Of a stretch of DNA of 64,000 nt, positions 35,804-43,290 are shown in pieces. The position numbers and the translations under genes were made by a program. Numbering within the stretch: the first letter of the stretch is position 1; each line of letters opens with the position of its first letter. The stretch covers positions 186,001 through 250,000 of the forward strand of contig NZ_JBIVRB010000005.1 in the NCBI RefSeq assembly GCF_044755465.1, written 5' to 3'. The notes under the pieces were generated by a model. The model was not told the origin of the DNA and did no database searches. It was given only the letters and a program-made list of their open reading frames with translations. The DNA is from Peterkaempfera sp044755465 (GTDB taxonomy: Bacteria; Actinomycetota; Actinomycetes; Streptomycetales; Streptomycetaceae).

Positions 35804-37842
35804 GCGCCATATCCCAGCTCTGGGAGGCCGACTCGATCGCCGTCATCGGCGCCACCGAACGGCCGGGAGCCCTGGGCCGCAAGCCCATGGACTACTTACT
35901 GCGCTACGGCTACAAGGGCCGCATCCTGCCCGTCAACCCCCGGGCCACCGAGATCCTCGGCGTCCCGGCCTACCCCAGCCTGCGCGACGCACCCAGCCCG
36001 GTCGACCTGGCACTGATCATGGTCTCCGCCGAGCGGGTCGCCGGTGCCGTGGACGACTGCGTCGCCGCGGGCGTGCCGCTGGCCGTCATCGCCTCCTCCG
36101 GCTTCGCCGAGACCGGCCCCGAGGGCGCCGCCCTGCAAGCCGATGTGGTGGCCGCCGCCCGAGCGGGCGGGCTGCGCCTGATCGGACCGAACTGCATCGG
36201 CGCCGTCGCCTACAACAGCCGCGTCCTGGCGACCTTCAGCCCGCTGTTCGGCGCCGACGACGTCCCGTTCGAACCCGGCTCGCTGGCCTTCGTCAGCCAG
36301 AGCGGCGCCCTGGGGTTCGGCGCCGCCAGCCTCGCCCTGCAGCGCGGCCTGCGTCCCGGCTGGGTCGTCAGCACCGGCAACGACGCCGACGTCACCGTGC
36401 TGGAGGTGCTTCAGGAACTGGCCCGCGAACCCGAGTGCCACGGCCTGCTCGGCTATCTGGAGGACGCACCGGACATCGAGGCGCTGAAGAGCATCAGCGA
36501 GTCCGGCAAACCGGTCGCACTGCTCAAGTCCGGCCGCACCGAGGCCGGCGGCCGCGCCGCCGCCTCGCACACCGGGGCGCTGGCCACCGACGACCGGGTG
36601 CTGGACGCCGCGCTGCGCCGACTGGGCATCGCCCGGGTCGACGACATCGACGAACTGCTCGACGTGGCCCACGCGTTCGAGTTCCCGCTGCGTCCGCGCG
36701 GCCCGAGGGTCGCGGTCGTCACCACCTCGGGCGGCTCCGGCATCCTGGCCGCCGACGCGGTCGAGGAACGGGGACTGGAACTCAGCGACCTCACCCCGGA
36801 GAGCAAGGCGGCGCTGGCCGAGATCGTCCCCGCCTTCGGCGCGGTGGACAACCCGGTCGACATCACCGCCATGGTGCTCAGCGACCCCACCCTGTTCGAC
36901 CGGTCGCTGGACGTGCTGATCGCCGACGACACGGTGGACATCATCATCGCCTGCTTCTGCGTCATGGCCAGCACCGACGTCCAGAAGGCCGTCACCAGCC
37001 TCGGGAAGGCCGCCCGCAAGGGCGGAAAGCCGATCCTGGTGGCCCGGACCGGCGCCGACTTCCTGGCCCCCGACGCCCCCGCGATGCTGCGCGAGGCCCA
37101 ACTCCCCGAGTACCCCACCCCCGCCCGCGCGCTGCGCGCCGCCGGCGCGCTGTGGCAGGTCAGCCGCCCCCGGACGCCGCTCGCGCCCGTCGCGGCCGGA
37201 CCGGGCGCCGTCCCGGCCCCCGCCTCGGGCGCCACCGAGCCGGAGCTGAAGCGCCTGCTCTCCGACGCGGGCGTACGGGTGCCGGCCGGCCGGCTGGCCC
37301 AGGACCGCCGGGACGCCGCGGCGGCGGTGCGCGAGGTCGGCGGCCGGGCGGTGCTCAAGGCCGTCGTCCCCGGCCTGCTGCACAAGACCGAGGCCGGCGG
37401 CGTCCGGCTGGGCGTCACCGAGGAGGGGGCCGCCGAGGCGTACGACGCGCTGCGCGCCCTGGGCGGGGACGTGCTGGTCGAGGAGGAGGCACCGGACGGC
37501 GTCGAGGTCATCGTCGGGATGCGCGGCAGCGCGCTCGGCCCGGTGCTGACCGTCGGCCTGGGCGGCGTCTTCACCGAGATCCTGGCCGACGCCGGTCACC
37601 GCCTGCTGCCGCTGGCGCCCGGCGAGGCCGAGCAGATGATCGCCGAGCTGAAGGGCGCCGCGCTGCTCACCGGCGCCCGGGGCGCGGCCGCTTCGGACAC
37701 CGCGGCCCTGGCCGAACTGCTGGAGCGGGTCGCCGCGCTGGCCGCCGGCTGGCCGGACGGCTTCGAGCTCGACCTCAACCCGGTGCGGGTCCTGCCGCAG
37801 GGCGTCGTCGTCCTGGACGCGGCGTACACCGCCACCGGCTGA
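35800..37842 (+). CDS. ADP-forming acyl-CoA synthetase (fused alpha-beta type)
   Basis: This 680-aa protein combines a CoA-binding Rossmann domain (IAVIGATERPGALGRKPMDY), a succinyl-CoA ligase-like domain with the phosphohistidine (AAASHTGALATDD, about residue 260) and a C-terminal ATP-grasp domain (VLKAVVPGLLHKTEAGGV, VGLGGVFTEIL). It makes or consumes an acyl-CoA coupled to ATP/ADP. In this operon it could activate a carboxylate of the pyrrole or racemase-family product for transfer to the PKS. Leu33 is a TTA codon (35896-35898). The start overlaps hemA by 4 nt. Confidence 0.9.
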   Translation: MSAISQLWEADSIAVIGATERPGALGRKPMDYLLRYGYKGRILPVNPRATEILGVPAYPSLRDAPSPVDLALIMVSAERVAGAVDDCVAAGVPLAVIASSGFAETGPEGAALQADVVAAARAGGLRLIGPNCIGAVAYNSRVLATFSPLFGADDVPFEPGSLAFVSQSGALGFGAASLALQRGLRPGWVVSTGNDADVTVLEVLQELAREPECHGLLGYLEDAPDIEALKSISESGKPVALLKSGRTEAGGRAAASHTGALATDDRVLDAALRRLGIARVDDIDELLDVAHAFEFPLRPRGPRVAVVTTSGGSGILAADAVEERGLELSDLTPESKAALAEIVPAFGAVDNPVDITAMVLSDPTLFDRSLDVLIADDTVDIIIACFCVMASTDVQKAVTSLGKAARKGGKPILVARTGADFLAPDAPAMLREAQLPEYPTPARALRAAGALWQVSRPRTPLAPVAAGPGAVPAPASGATEPELKRLLSDAGVRVPAGRLAQDRRDAAAAVREVGGRAVLKAVVPGLLHKTEAGGVRLGVTEEGAAEAYDALRALGGDVLVEEEAPDGVEVIVGMRGSALGPVLTVGLGGVFTEILADAGHRLLPLAPGEAEQMIAELKGAALLTGARGAAASDTAALAELLERVAALAAGWPDGFELDLNPVRVLPQGVVVLDAAYTATG

Positions 37843-37975
37843 CCGGCCCCTCGTCCAGTGGCGGCCCGCACCGGGCCGCCACCGGGCACCCGCTCCCCAC
37901 CGGGCGCCCACGCGCCCCCAGCGCTCCCGCATTCCGGTCCACCGACCCGACCCGACAGACACGAAAGGCAGCGCG

Positions 37976-39283
37976 ATGTCCGCTGTAAGCCCGACCGCGA
38001 CCTCTCCCCGGCTCTTCGAGCGCGCGGCCGCCGTCATCCCCGGCGGGGTGAACTCGCCCGTGCGCGCCTTCGGCTCGGTCGGCGGCAGTCCGGTCTTCAT
38101 GGCCTCCGCCGACGGCCCGTACCTCACCGACGTCGACGGCAAGGAGTACGTCGACCTGATCTGCTCCTGGGGGCCGATGATCCTCGGGCACCGCCACCCG
38201 GCCGTCCTGGAGGCCGTCCGCACGGCCATGGAGCACGGCACCTCCTTCGGCACCCCGACCGAGGGGGAGATCGCCCTCGCCGAGGAGATCGTCTCCCGGG
38301 TCGAGCCGGTCGAGCGGGTCCGCCTGGTCAACTCCGGCACCGAGGCCACCATGTCGGCCGTCCGGCTGGCCCGGGGCTTCACCGGCCGCAACCGGGTGGT
38401 CAAGTTCGCCGGCTGCTACCACGGGCACGTCGACGCGCTGCTCGCCTCGGCCGGCTCCGGCCTGGTCACCCTCGGCCTGCCGGACACCCCCGGCGTCACC
38501 GGAGCCCAGACCGGCGACACCATCGTCCTGCCGTACAACGACCTGGCGGCCGTCGAGCGGGCGTTCGCCGCGTACGGAGACGAGATCGCCTGCGTCATCA
38601 CCGAGGCCGCGCCCGGCAACATGGGCGCGGTGCCGCCGCTGCCCGGCTTCAACGCCGGCCTGAAGGACCTCTGCCGGCGGCACGGTGCGCTGTTCGTCTC
38701 GGACGAGGTGATGACCGGCTTCCGGGCGAGCCGCGCCGGCTGGTACGGGCGCGACGGCGTCACACCCGACCTGCTGACCTTCGGCAAGGTCATGGGCGGC
38801 GGCTTCCCGGCGGCGGCGTTCGGCGGCCGGGCCGATGTGATGGACCAGCTCGCCCCCAACGGCCCCGTCTACCAGGCGGGCACCCTCTCCGGGAACCCGG
38901 TGGCCACCGCCGCCGGCCTCGCCACCCTCCGGCAGTGCACCGACGAGGTGTACACCCGGCTGACCCAGGCCGCCGACACCATCGGCACCGAGGTCTCCAA
39001 GGCGCTCTCCACGGCCGGGGTGGCCCACCGGTTGCAGTACTCCGGCACCATGTTCTCGGTCTTCTTCAGCGACCGGGAGGTCATCGACTTCGACGGTGTG
39101 AAGGCCTCCGAGTCCTTCCGGTACACCGCCTTCTTCCACGCCATGCTGGAGCAGGGCGTCTACCTGCCGCCGTCCCCGTTCGAGGCGTGGTTCGTCTCCG
39201 CCTCGCATGACGCGCGGGCGGTGGACCGGATCGTCGCGGCCCTGCCCCGGGCGGCCCGCGCCGCCGCCCAGGCCCGTCCGTAG
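37976..39283 (+). CDS. hemL: glutamate-1-semialdehyde 2,1-aminomutase
   Basis: This 435-aa class III PLP aminotransferase converts glutamate semialdehyde to 5-aminolevulinate. Family motifs are PGGVNSPVRAF at the N-terminus, VNSGTEATMSAVRLARG, GCYHGHVD, SDEVMTGFR and the PLP lysine in LTFGKVMGGGFPAAAFGG (about residue 263). Length and motifs match the canonical enzyme throughout. It lies 133 nt after the CoA ligase and closes the operon before a strong terminator. With gltX and hemA it completes the route from glutamate to 5-aminolevulinate. Confidence 0.95.
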   Translation: MSAVSPTATSPRLFERAAAVIPGGVNSPVRAFGSVGGSPVFMASADGPYLTDVDGKEYVDLICSWGPMILGHRHPAVLEAVRTAMEHGTSFGTPTEGEIALAEEIVSRVEPVERVRLVNSGTEATMSAVRLARGFTGRNRVVKFAGCYHGHVDALLASAGSGLVTLGLPDTPGVTGAQTGDTIVLPYNDLAAVERAFAAYGDEIACVITEAAPGNMGAVPPLPGFNAGLKDLCRRHGALFVSDEVMTGFRASRAGWYGRDGVTPDLLTFGKVMGGGFPAAAFGGRADVMDQLAPNGPVYQAGTLSGNPVATAAGLATLRQCTDEVYTRLTQAADTIGTEVSKALSTAGVAHRLQYSGTMFSVFFSDREVIDFDGVKASESFRYTAFFHAMLEQGVYLPPSPFEAWFVSASHDARAVDRIVAALPRAARAAAQARP

Positions 39284-39294
39284 CAGCCCCAGCA

Positions 39295-39339
39295 CGCGGC
39301 GGCGGCCGCACCCCGGACCGGGGTGCGGCCGCCGCCGCG
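39295..39339. terminator. bidirectional terminator hairpin after hemL
   Basis: A 21-bp perfect stem (39295-39315 with 39319-39339) has a 3-nt loop. It lies between the converging hemL and OsmC-family genes. Confidence 0.9.
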
Positions 39340-39377
39340 TCGTACCGCCCGAACCGCCGACCCGGGCCGGCCGGCCG

Positions 39378-39794
39378 TCATGGCAGCACCCGCACCCCCA
39401 CCCGGACGTTGCCGCGCACCGCCCGGGAGTACGGGCAGCGCCCGTGCGCCGCCTCGGCCAGCGCCACCCCCGTCTCCCGGTCCAGCCCCGGCAGGCTCAC
39501 CTCCAGGTCGGCGCTGATCCCGTACCCCGAGCCGTCCCGCTCCAGATGGACCCGGGCCGTCACCACGTCACCGGCCAGCCGCACCCCGCGCTCGCGCGCC
39601 GCCAGCCGCAGCGCGCTGTGGAAGCAGGCCGCGTAGCCGGCCGCGAACAACTGCTCCGGATTGGCGCCCGTGCCCGCCCCACCGAGCTCCTTCGGCGGGG
39701 TCAGCGCAAGCGACAGCACGCCGTCGGAGGAATGCACCGAACCCGACCGGCCATCACCGCTTGACGCCGCCTCGGCGGTGTAGAGAACACCCAT
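39378..39794 (-). CDS. organic hydroperoxide resistance protein, OsmC/Ohr family
   Basis: This 138-aa protein starts at ATG 39794, behind GGGAGGG; a longer frame exists but lacks a ribosome site. The two peroxidatic cysteines are seen in FAAGYAACFHSAL (about residue 60) and RCPYSRAVRGN (about residue 125). PPKELGGAGTGANPEQLF is typical of Ohr. It reduces organic hydroperoxides in the cytoplasm with a dithiol partner. It may protect the producer from oxidised product or from photosensitising tetrapyrroles, but Ohr genes are also common elsewhere. Confidence 0.9.
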   Translation of the reverse strand: MGVLYTAEAASSGDGRSGSVHSSDGVLSLALTPPKELGGAGTGANPEQLFAAGYAACFHSALRLAARERGVRLAGDVVTARVHLERDGSGYGISADLEVSLPGLDRETGVALAEAAHGRCPYSRAVRGNVRVGVRVLP

Positions 39795-39931
39795 CACTGA
39801 TATCCCTCCCATTGATGACGAGGCGTGGAACAGCCCTCCACCACCCAATCAGAGTGCGGCGCAATCCGTATCGGAAACCGATGCACCCCCTTCGGAGGTC
39901 CGAAGCACCCCACCGGATTCACCCAGCGCGC

Positions 39932-39945
39932 TACGGAATTCCGAA
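39932..39945. promoter_or_regulatory. GGAATTCC-type palindrome in the ohr/CoA-transferase intergenic region
   Basis: TACGGAATTCCGAA matches the perfect palindrome at 30551-30564 at 12 of 14 places. A further GAATTC is at 39971-39976. The site lies 112 nt before the CoA-transferase start and 138 nt before the ohr start. Confidence 0.45.
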
Positions 39946-40056
39946 GGCCGTTTCGATCGACCCGCTGACAGAATTCCCTCACCCCCGGAAATCCCCGGGG
40001 GAAGCCACCAGAGCCGCCGTCGCCGACGGCGGAGACAGACCGACGGAAGGCATGTC

Positions 40057-41145
40057 ATGGGGCCCTTGGACGGCATCCGAGTCATCGAGCTCGCCAGCAC
40101 CGCGCCCTGCGCCTTCGCCGGCGCCCTCCTCGCAGACCTGGGCGCCGACGTGGTGCGCATCGACCGTCCGCAGCACACCGCACCGGCCGCCGACGCCCCG
40201 CCGCCCGCCGACCCGCTGGCCCGTGGCAAGCGCTCCGCCGCCCTGGACCTCAAGGACCCCGCCGACCGGGACACCCTGCTCGGCCTCCTGGACCGGGCCG
40301 ACGTCTTCCTCGAAGGTCTGCGCCCCGGCGGCTGCGAACGGCTCGGCCTCGGCCCCGACGTCCTGCGTGAGCGCAACCCCCGCCTGGTGTACGCCCGGGT
40401 GACCGGCTGGGGCCAGCAGGGGCCGTGGGCCGAGCGGCCGGGCCACGACCTCACCTTCCTGGCCATGGCCGGCGCCCTGGACGCGGACCGCGCCCCCGGC
40501 GCGGCGCCGCTGCCGCCCTCCACCTATCTGTCGAGCTTCGCGGGCGGCGGCATGCTCCAGGTGCTCGGCGTGCTGGCCGCGCTCACCGAACGCGCCTCCT
40601 CCGGACTCGGCCAGACCGTCGACGCCGCGATGGTGGACGGCGCGGCGCTGCTCACCGTGATGATCCGCCAGTGGCGACGCGCCCCGGGGAACCACACCGT
40701 CACCGACGCGCCCTTCTACACCACCTACGCCTGCAAGGACGGCAGGCACCTGGCCGTCGCGGCGATCGAGCCGCGCTTCTGGACCGCCCTGCTCACCGGT
40801 CTCGGCCTCGCCGACCGGCCGTTGCCCGACCGTGCGGACCCGGCGGCCTGGCCGCAGTTGCAGCGGCTGCTGGCCGAGGTCTTCCTCGAACGGGAGAGCG
40901 AGCACTGGATCAAGACCTTCGACGGGCTGGACGCCTGTGTCGTACCGGTCCTGACCGTGGCCGAGGCCGCCGAGCACCCCGCGCTGCACGGCCGCCGCGC
41001 CTACACCGACGTGGCCGGCCTGCCCCAGCCGTCCCCCGCCCCGCGCTTCGACCGCACCCCCACCGAGATCCGCCGCCCGGCCCCCGTCCCCGGCCGGCAC
41101 ACCGCCGAGATCCTCACCGAGTGGACGGCCCCCGCCCCCCACTGA
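40057..41145 (+). CDS. CoA-transferase family III protein, alpha-methylacyl-CoA racemase-like
   Basis: This 362-aa protein starts at ATG 40057 after GGAAGG. The N-terminus GPLDGIRVIELAS and ADLGADVVRIDRP is typical of CaiB/BaiF enzymes. GHDLTFLAMAGAL and GQTVDAAMVDGAALL match the catalytic His and Asp areas of alpha-methylacyl-CoA racemases more than formyl-CoA transferases. It may epimerise a methyl-branched acyl-CoA or move CoA between acids. It would fit an acyl-CoA made by the ligase at 35800. A weak hairpin (9-bp stem) follows near 41170-41215. Confidence 0.83.
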   Translation: MGPLDGIRVIELASTAPCAFAGALLADLGADVVRIDRPQHTAPAADAPPPADPLARGKRSAALDLKDPADRDTLLGLLDRADVFLEGLRPGGCERLGLGPDVLRERNPRLVYARVTGWGQQGPWAERPGHDLTFLAMAGALDADRAPGAAPLPPSTYLSSFAGGGMLQVLGVLAALTERASSGLGQTVDAAMVDGAALLTVMIRQWRRAPGNHTVTDAPFYTTYACKDGRHLAVAAIEPRFWTALLTGLGLADRPLPDRADPAAWPQLQRLLAEVFLERESEHWIKTFDGLDACVVPVLTVAEAAEHPALHGRRAYTDVAGLPQPSPAPRFDRTPTEIRRPAPVPGRHTAEILTEWTAPAPH

Positions 41146-41325
41146 CACCCCCCCCCGCACCCGCCACACACGGGCCCCCGCCCCGCCGCCCGCGCGGCGG
41201 GGGCCTCACCGGCGGCGTGATCCGGGCGACTGCCACCGGTCGGCCGAAGTCTGGCCGGATTGCGGCTACAAATTTCCTCCAGCTGATAAGAAACTTCGAG
41301 AAATTTCGGCAGAAGGGAACACGGC

Positions 41326-41496
41326 ATGCGCCTCCGGTTCGTGGGTACCAACAGTGGGGCGGAAGCGGGCCAGTTGCTCGGGGCGGAGGTCGTCACCGAG
41401 CCCGCCGTCGTCGTGGAGCACGCCCGCTGGCTCGACGCCGCTTTCCATGGCGCCGTACCGTACCGGGATTTCGTCAAGGAGAACCCAGCGCGTTGA
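41326..41496 (+). CDS. small protein of unknown function coupled to an XRE regulator
   Basis: A 56-aa frame starts at ATG 41326 (MRLRFVGTNSGAEAGQLLGA) behind AGAAGGGA. Its stop overlaps the TTG start of the next gene by 4 nt. Streptomyces DUF5753-type XRE regulators are often encoded with a small acidic partner, and this one holds that place, but I do not recognise a family. The upstream 180 nt contain an AT-rich stretch (41264-41312) that is the likely promoter. Confidence 0.55.
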   Translation: MRLRFVGTNSGAEAGQLLGAEVVTEPAVVVEHARWLDAAFHGAVPYRDFVKENPAR

Positions 41497-42341
41497 GCAC
41501 GGCACACCAGGGCGTCCACGAGGCGAGGCAAGAACTCGGCGGACGCCTTCGCACCGTCCGGGCCGACGCCGGGATCGACGGGAGGACGCTCGCCGGGCTC
41601 CTGGACTGGCCGCCGAGCAAGGTCTCGAAGATCCAGCTCGGCCGCCAGGCGCCGACTGCCGACGACATCCGAGCCTGGACGGCCGCCTGCGGAGCGCCGC
41701 AGGCGGCCGATGAACTGCTCGTCCTCCTCCGCGACCTCGACAGCCGGTACGCGGCGTGGCGGCGGCAGCTGAAGCAGGGCCACGCGGTCGTCCAGCGCTC
41801 CTGGGCCGAGACGGAGGCCGCCGCCGAGACCATCCGGGCCTTCGAGCCCTGCTGGATTCCCGGACTGTTCCAGACCGCGGACTACGCGGCTGCCCGGTTC
41901 CGGGAGCACGCCCAACTGAACGAGAGCACCAGGGACACCGAGGCGGCCGTGGCCGCACGCCTCGCCCGGCAGGACGTTCTCTACTCTCCCGGCCGCAGGC
42001 GCTGGCACATCCTGCTGACCGAAGCCGCGCTGCTGTACGGGCTGGCGCCGGCCGACGTGATGCGGGCGCAACTGGACCGGCTCGTCTCCGCCACCACCCT
42101 GCCCGCCGTACGGCTGGGCATCGTCCCGCTGCGCAAGCGCATCCCGGTCTCGCCCGTGCACGGATTCTGGATCTTCGACAACCACCAGGTGATCGTGGAG
42201 GTCGTCAGTGCCGAACTGCGACTGAGCCTCCCCGAAGAGGTCGCCCAGTACCGCCGCGTCTTCGACCTCCTGGCGCCCAGCGCTCTGTACGACGGTGACG
42301 CGCGCCGACTTCTGACGGCGGCGGCGGAGCAGTGGACCTGA
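41493..42341 (+). CDS. XRE-family regulator with DUF5753 ligand domain
   Basis: This 282-aa protein starts at TTG 41493; no ATG or GTG precedes the helix-turn-helix within the correct frame after the small gene's stop. The HTH spans about 10-70 (LGGRLRTVRADAGIDGRTLAGLLDWPPSKVSKIQLGRQ). The C-terminal part has the DUF5753 hallmark FEPCWIPGLFQTADYAAARF, then RLARQDVLYSPGR and FWIFDNHQVIVEVVSAEL. Such Streptomyces regulators act on development or antibiotic genes with a small partner protein. No target is evident. Confidence 0.87.
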   Translation: MSTAHQGVHEARQELGGRLRTVRADAGIDGRTLAGLLDWPPSKVSKIQLGRQAPTADDIRAWTAACGAPQAADELLVLLRDLDSRYAAWRRQLKQGHAVVQRSWAETEAAAETIRAFEPCWIPGLFQTADYAAARFREHAQLNESTRDTEAAVAARLARQDVLYSPGRRRWHILLTEAALLYGLAPADVMRAQLDRLVSATTLPAVRLGIVPLRKRIPVSPVHGFWIFDNHQVIVEVVSAELRLSLPEEVAQYRRVFDLLAPSALYDGDARRLLTAAAEQWT

Positions 42342-42394
42342 GAAATCATCAGAAATCGGCTCGCCTGTGCTTCCCGCCTGCGGCACGGTGATGA

Positions 42395-42730
42395 CTCCGG
42401 CACCAACAGCCCCGTGATCGGTACGTCCTCGGCATCGATGTGGACGGCGACCTGGTGGGCATCGTCAAGCTGTGTCTGGCCGACGGCGGCGGCCGACTGG
42501 GCTACATCCTGCGCGCGGACCGCTGGGGGCGCGGCCACGCCAGTGGCGCGGCGGTGCAGTTGCTCGATTTCGCCTTCGCCTCGCTCCGCGTGCCGCTCGT
42601 CCGGGCCAGGCACCGGGTGGGCAACGAGGCTTCCGGCCGGGTGCTGGTGAAAGCGGGGTTCAGGAGCACCGGTTCCGCCGATGGATTCGTACGGTACGTC
42701 GTCAGGTCCCCGGGCGGCCTTGAGCAGTGA
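42395..42730 (+). pseudogene. 5'-truncated GNAT acetyltransferase
   Basis: From a TGA at 42392-42394 the frame reads LRHQQPRDRYVLGIDVDGDLVG and continues through a GNAT core (GYILRADRWGRGHASGAAVQLLDFAF, ARHRVGNEASGRVLVKAGFRSTG). The first strand and helix, about 50-60 residues, are missing. A different frame just upstream (RLRHGDDSGTNSP) looks like more of the N-terminus, suggesting a frameshift. A GTG at 42440 could start a shortened 96-aa protein, but the acetyl-CoA fold would be incomplete. Confidence 0.7.
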
Positions 42731-42872
42731 CCGGGGGGAACCGGCCAGGCCGGTAGAAGGGGGGAAGCGTGGCGCGGATGCCCCTTGGCGGGGGTGGCGG
42801 GGCGGGGTTCGTAGGCTGTGCTTTCGGGGTCGGGCCGCTGATCGGGCCGACCAGGCGTTTCGAAGGGGTGCC

Positions 42873-43202
42873 ATGAGCGTTGTGAAGATCAATGTGCTGA
42901 CCGTTCCGGCTGAGCAGCGGGAGGTGCTGGAGCAGCGGTTCGCGTCGCGGGCCGGGGCGGTGGAGGGGTCGGACGGGTTCGAGTGGTTCGAGCTGCTGCG
43001 CCCGGTGGAGGGAACCGACCAGTACCTGGTCTACACCAGGTGGCGTCGCGAGGAGGACTTCCAGGCGTGGATGCAGGGGCCGATGCAGGCCGCCCACCGG
43101 GGTGGCGGTGGTGGTGAGGGCGGTCAGCAGCAGCGCCCGGCCGCCTCCGGCTCCACCCTCTGGTCCTTCGAGGTCGTCCAGTCCGCCGGCCCCAAGGCCT
43201 GA
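42873..43202 (+). CDS. antibiotic biosynthesis monooxygenase (ABM) domain protein
   Basis: This 109-aa protein starts at ATG 42873 after AAGGGG. VVKINVLTVPAEQREVLEQRFASRAGAVEGSDGFEWFELLRP and YLVYTRWRREEDFQAWM give the dimeric ferredoxin-like ABM fold. Members range from quinone-forming monooxygenases to heme-degrading enzymes. A Gly/Gln-rich insertion (HRGGGGGEGGQQQRP) lies near residue 75. Its role is unknown. It stands alone, followed by terminators. Confidence 0.8.
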   Translation: MSVVKINVLTVPAEQREVLEQRFASRAGAVEGSDGFEWFELLRPVEGTDQYLVYTRWRREEDFQAWMQGPMQAAHRGGGGGEGGQQQRPAASGSTLWSFEVVQSAGPKA

Positions 43203-43215
43203 CCACCCCCGTCCT

Positions 43216-43284
43216 GCGAGGCCCCGCGCACCCTCCCCGAGGGCGCGCGGGGCCTCGCGGCCGTCCGGGTGGCGCCACCCGGAC
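43216..43284. terminator. double terminator hairpin between converging genes
   Basis: The first stem pairs 43216-43229 with 43245-43258 (14 bp, perfect). The second pairs 43263-43271 with 43276-43284 (9 bp, loop GCGC). Both lie between the ABM gene and the converging tetR. Confidence 0.85.
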
Positions 43285-43290
43285 GGGGGG

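Noticed and set aside
42873..43202. ABM protein as a dedicated heme oxygenase of the hem locus
   Set aside because: It lies beyond the locus with an XRE regulator and a pseudogene between, and the ABM fold alone does not indicate heme cleavage.
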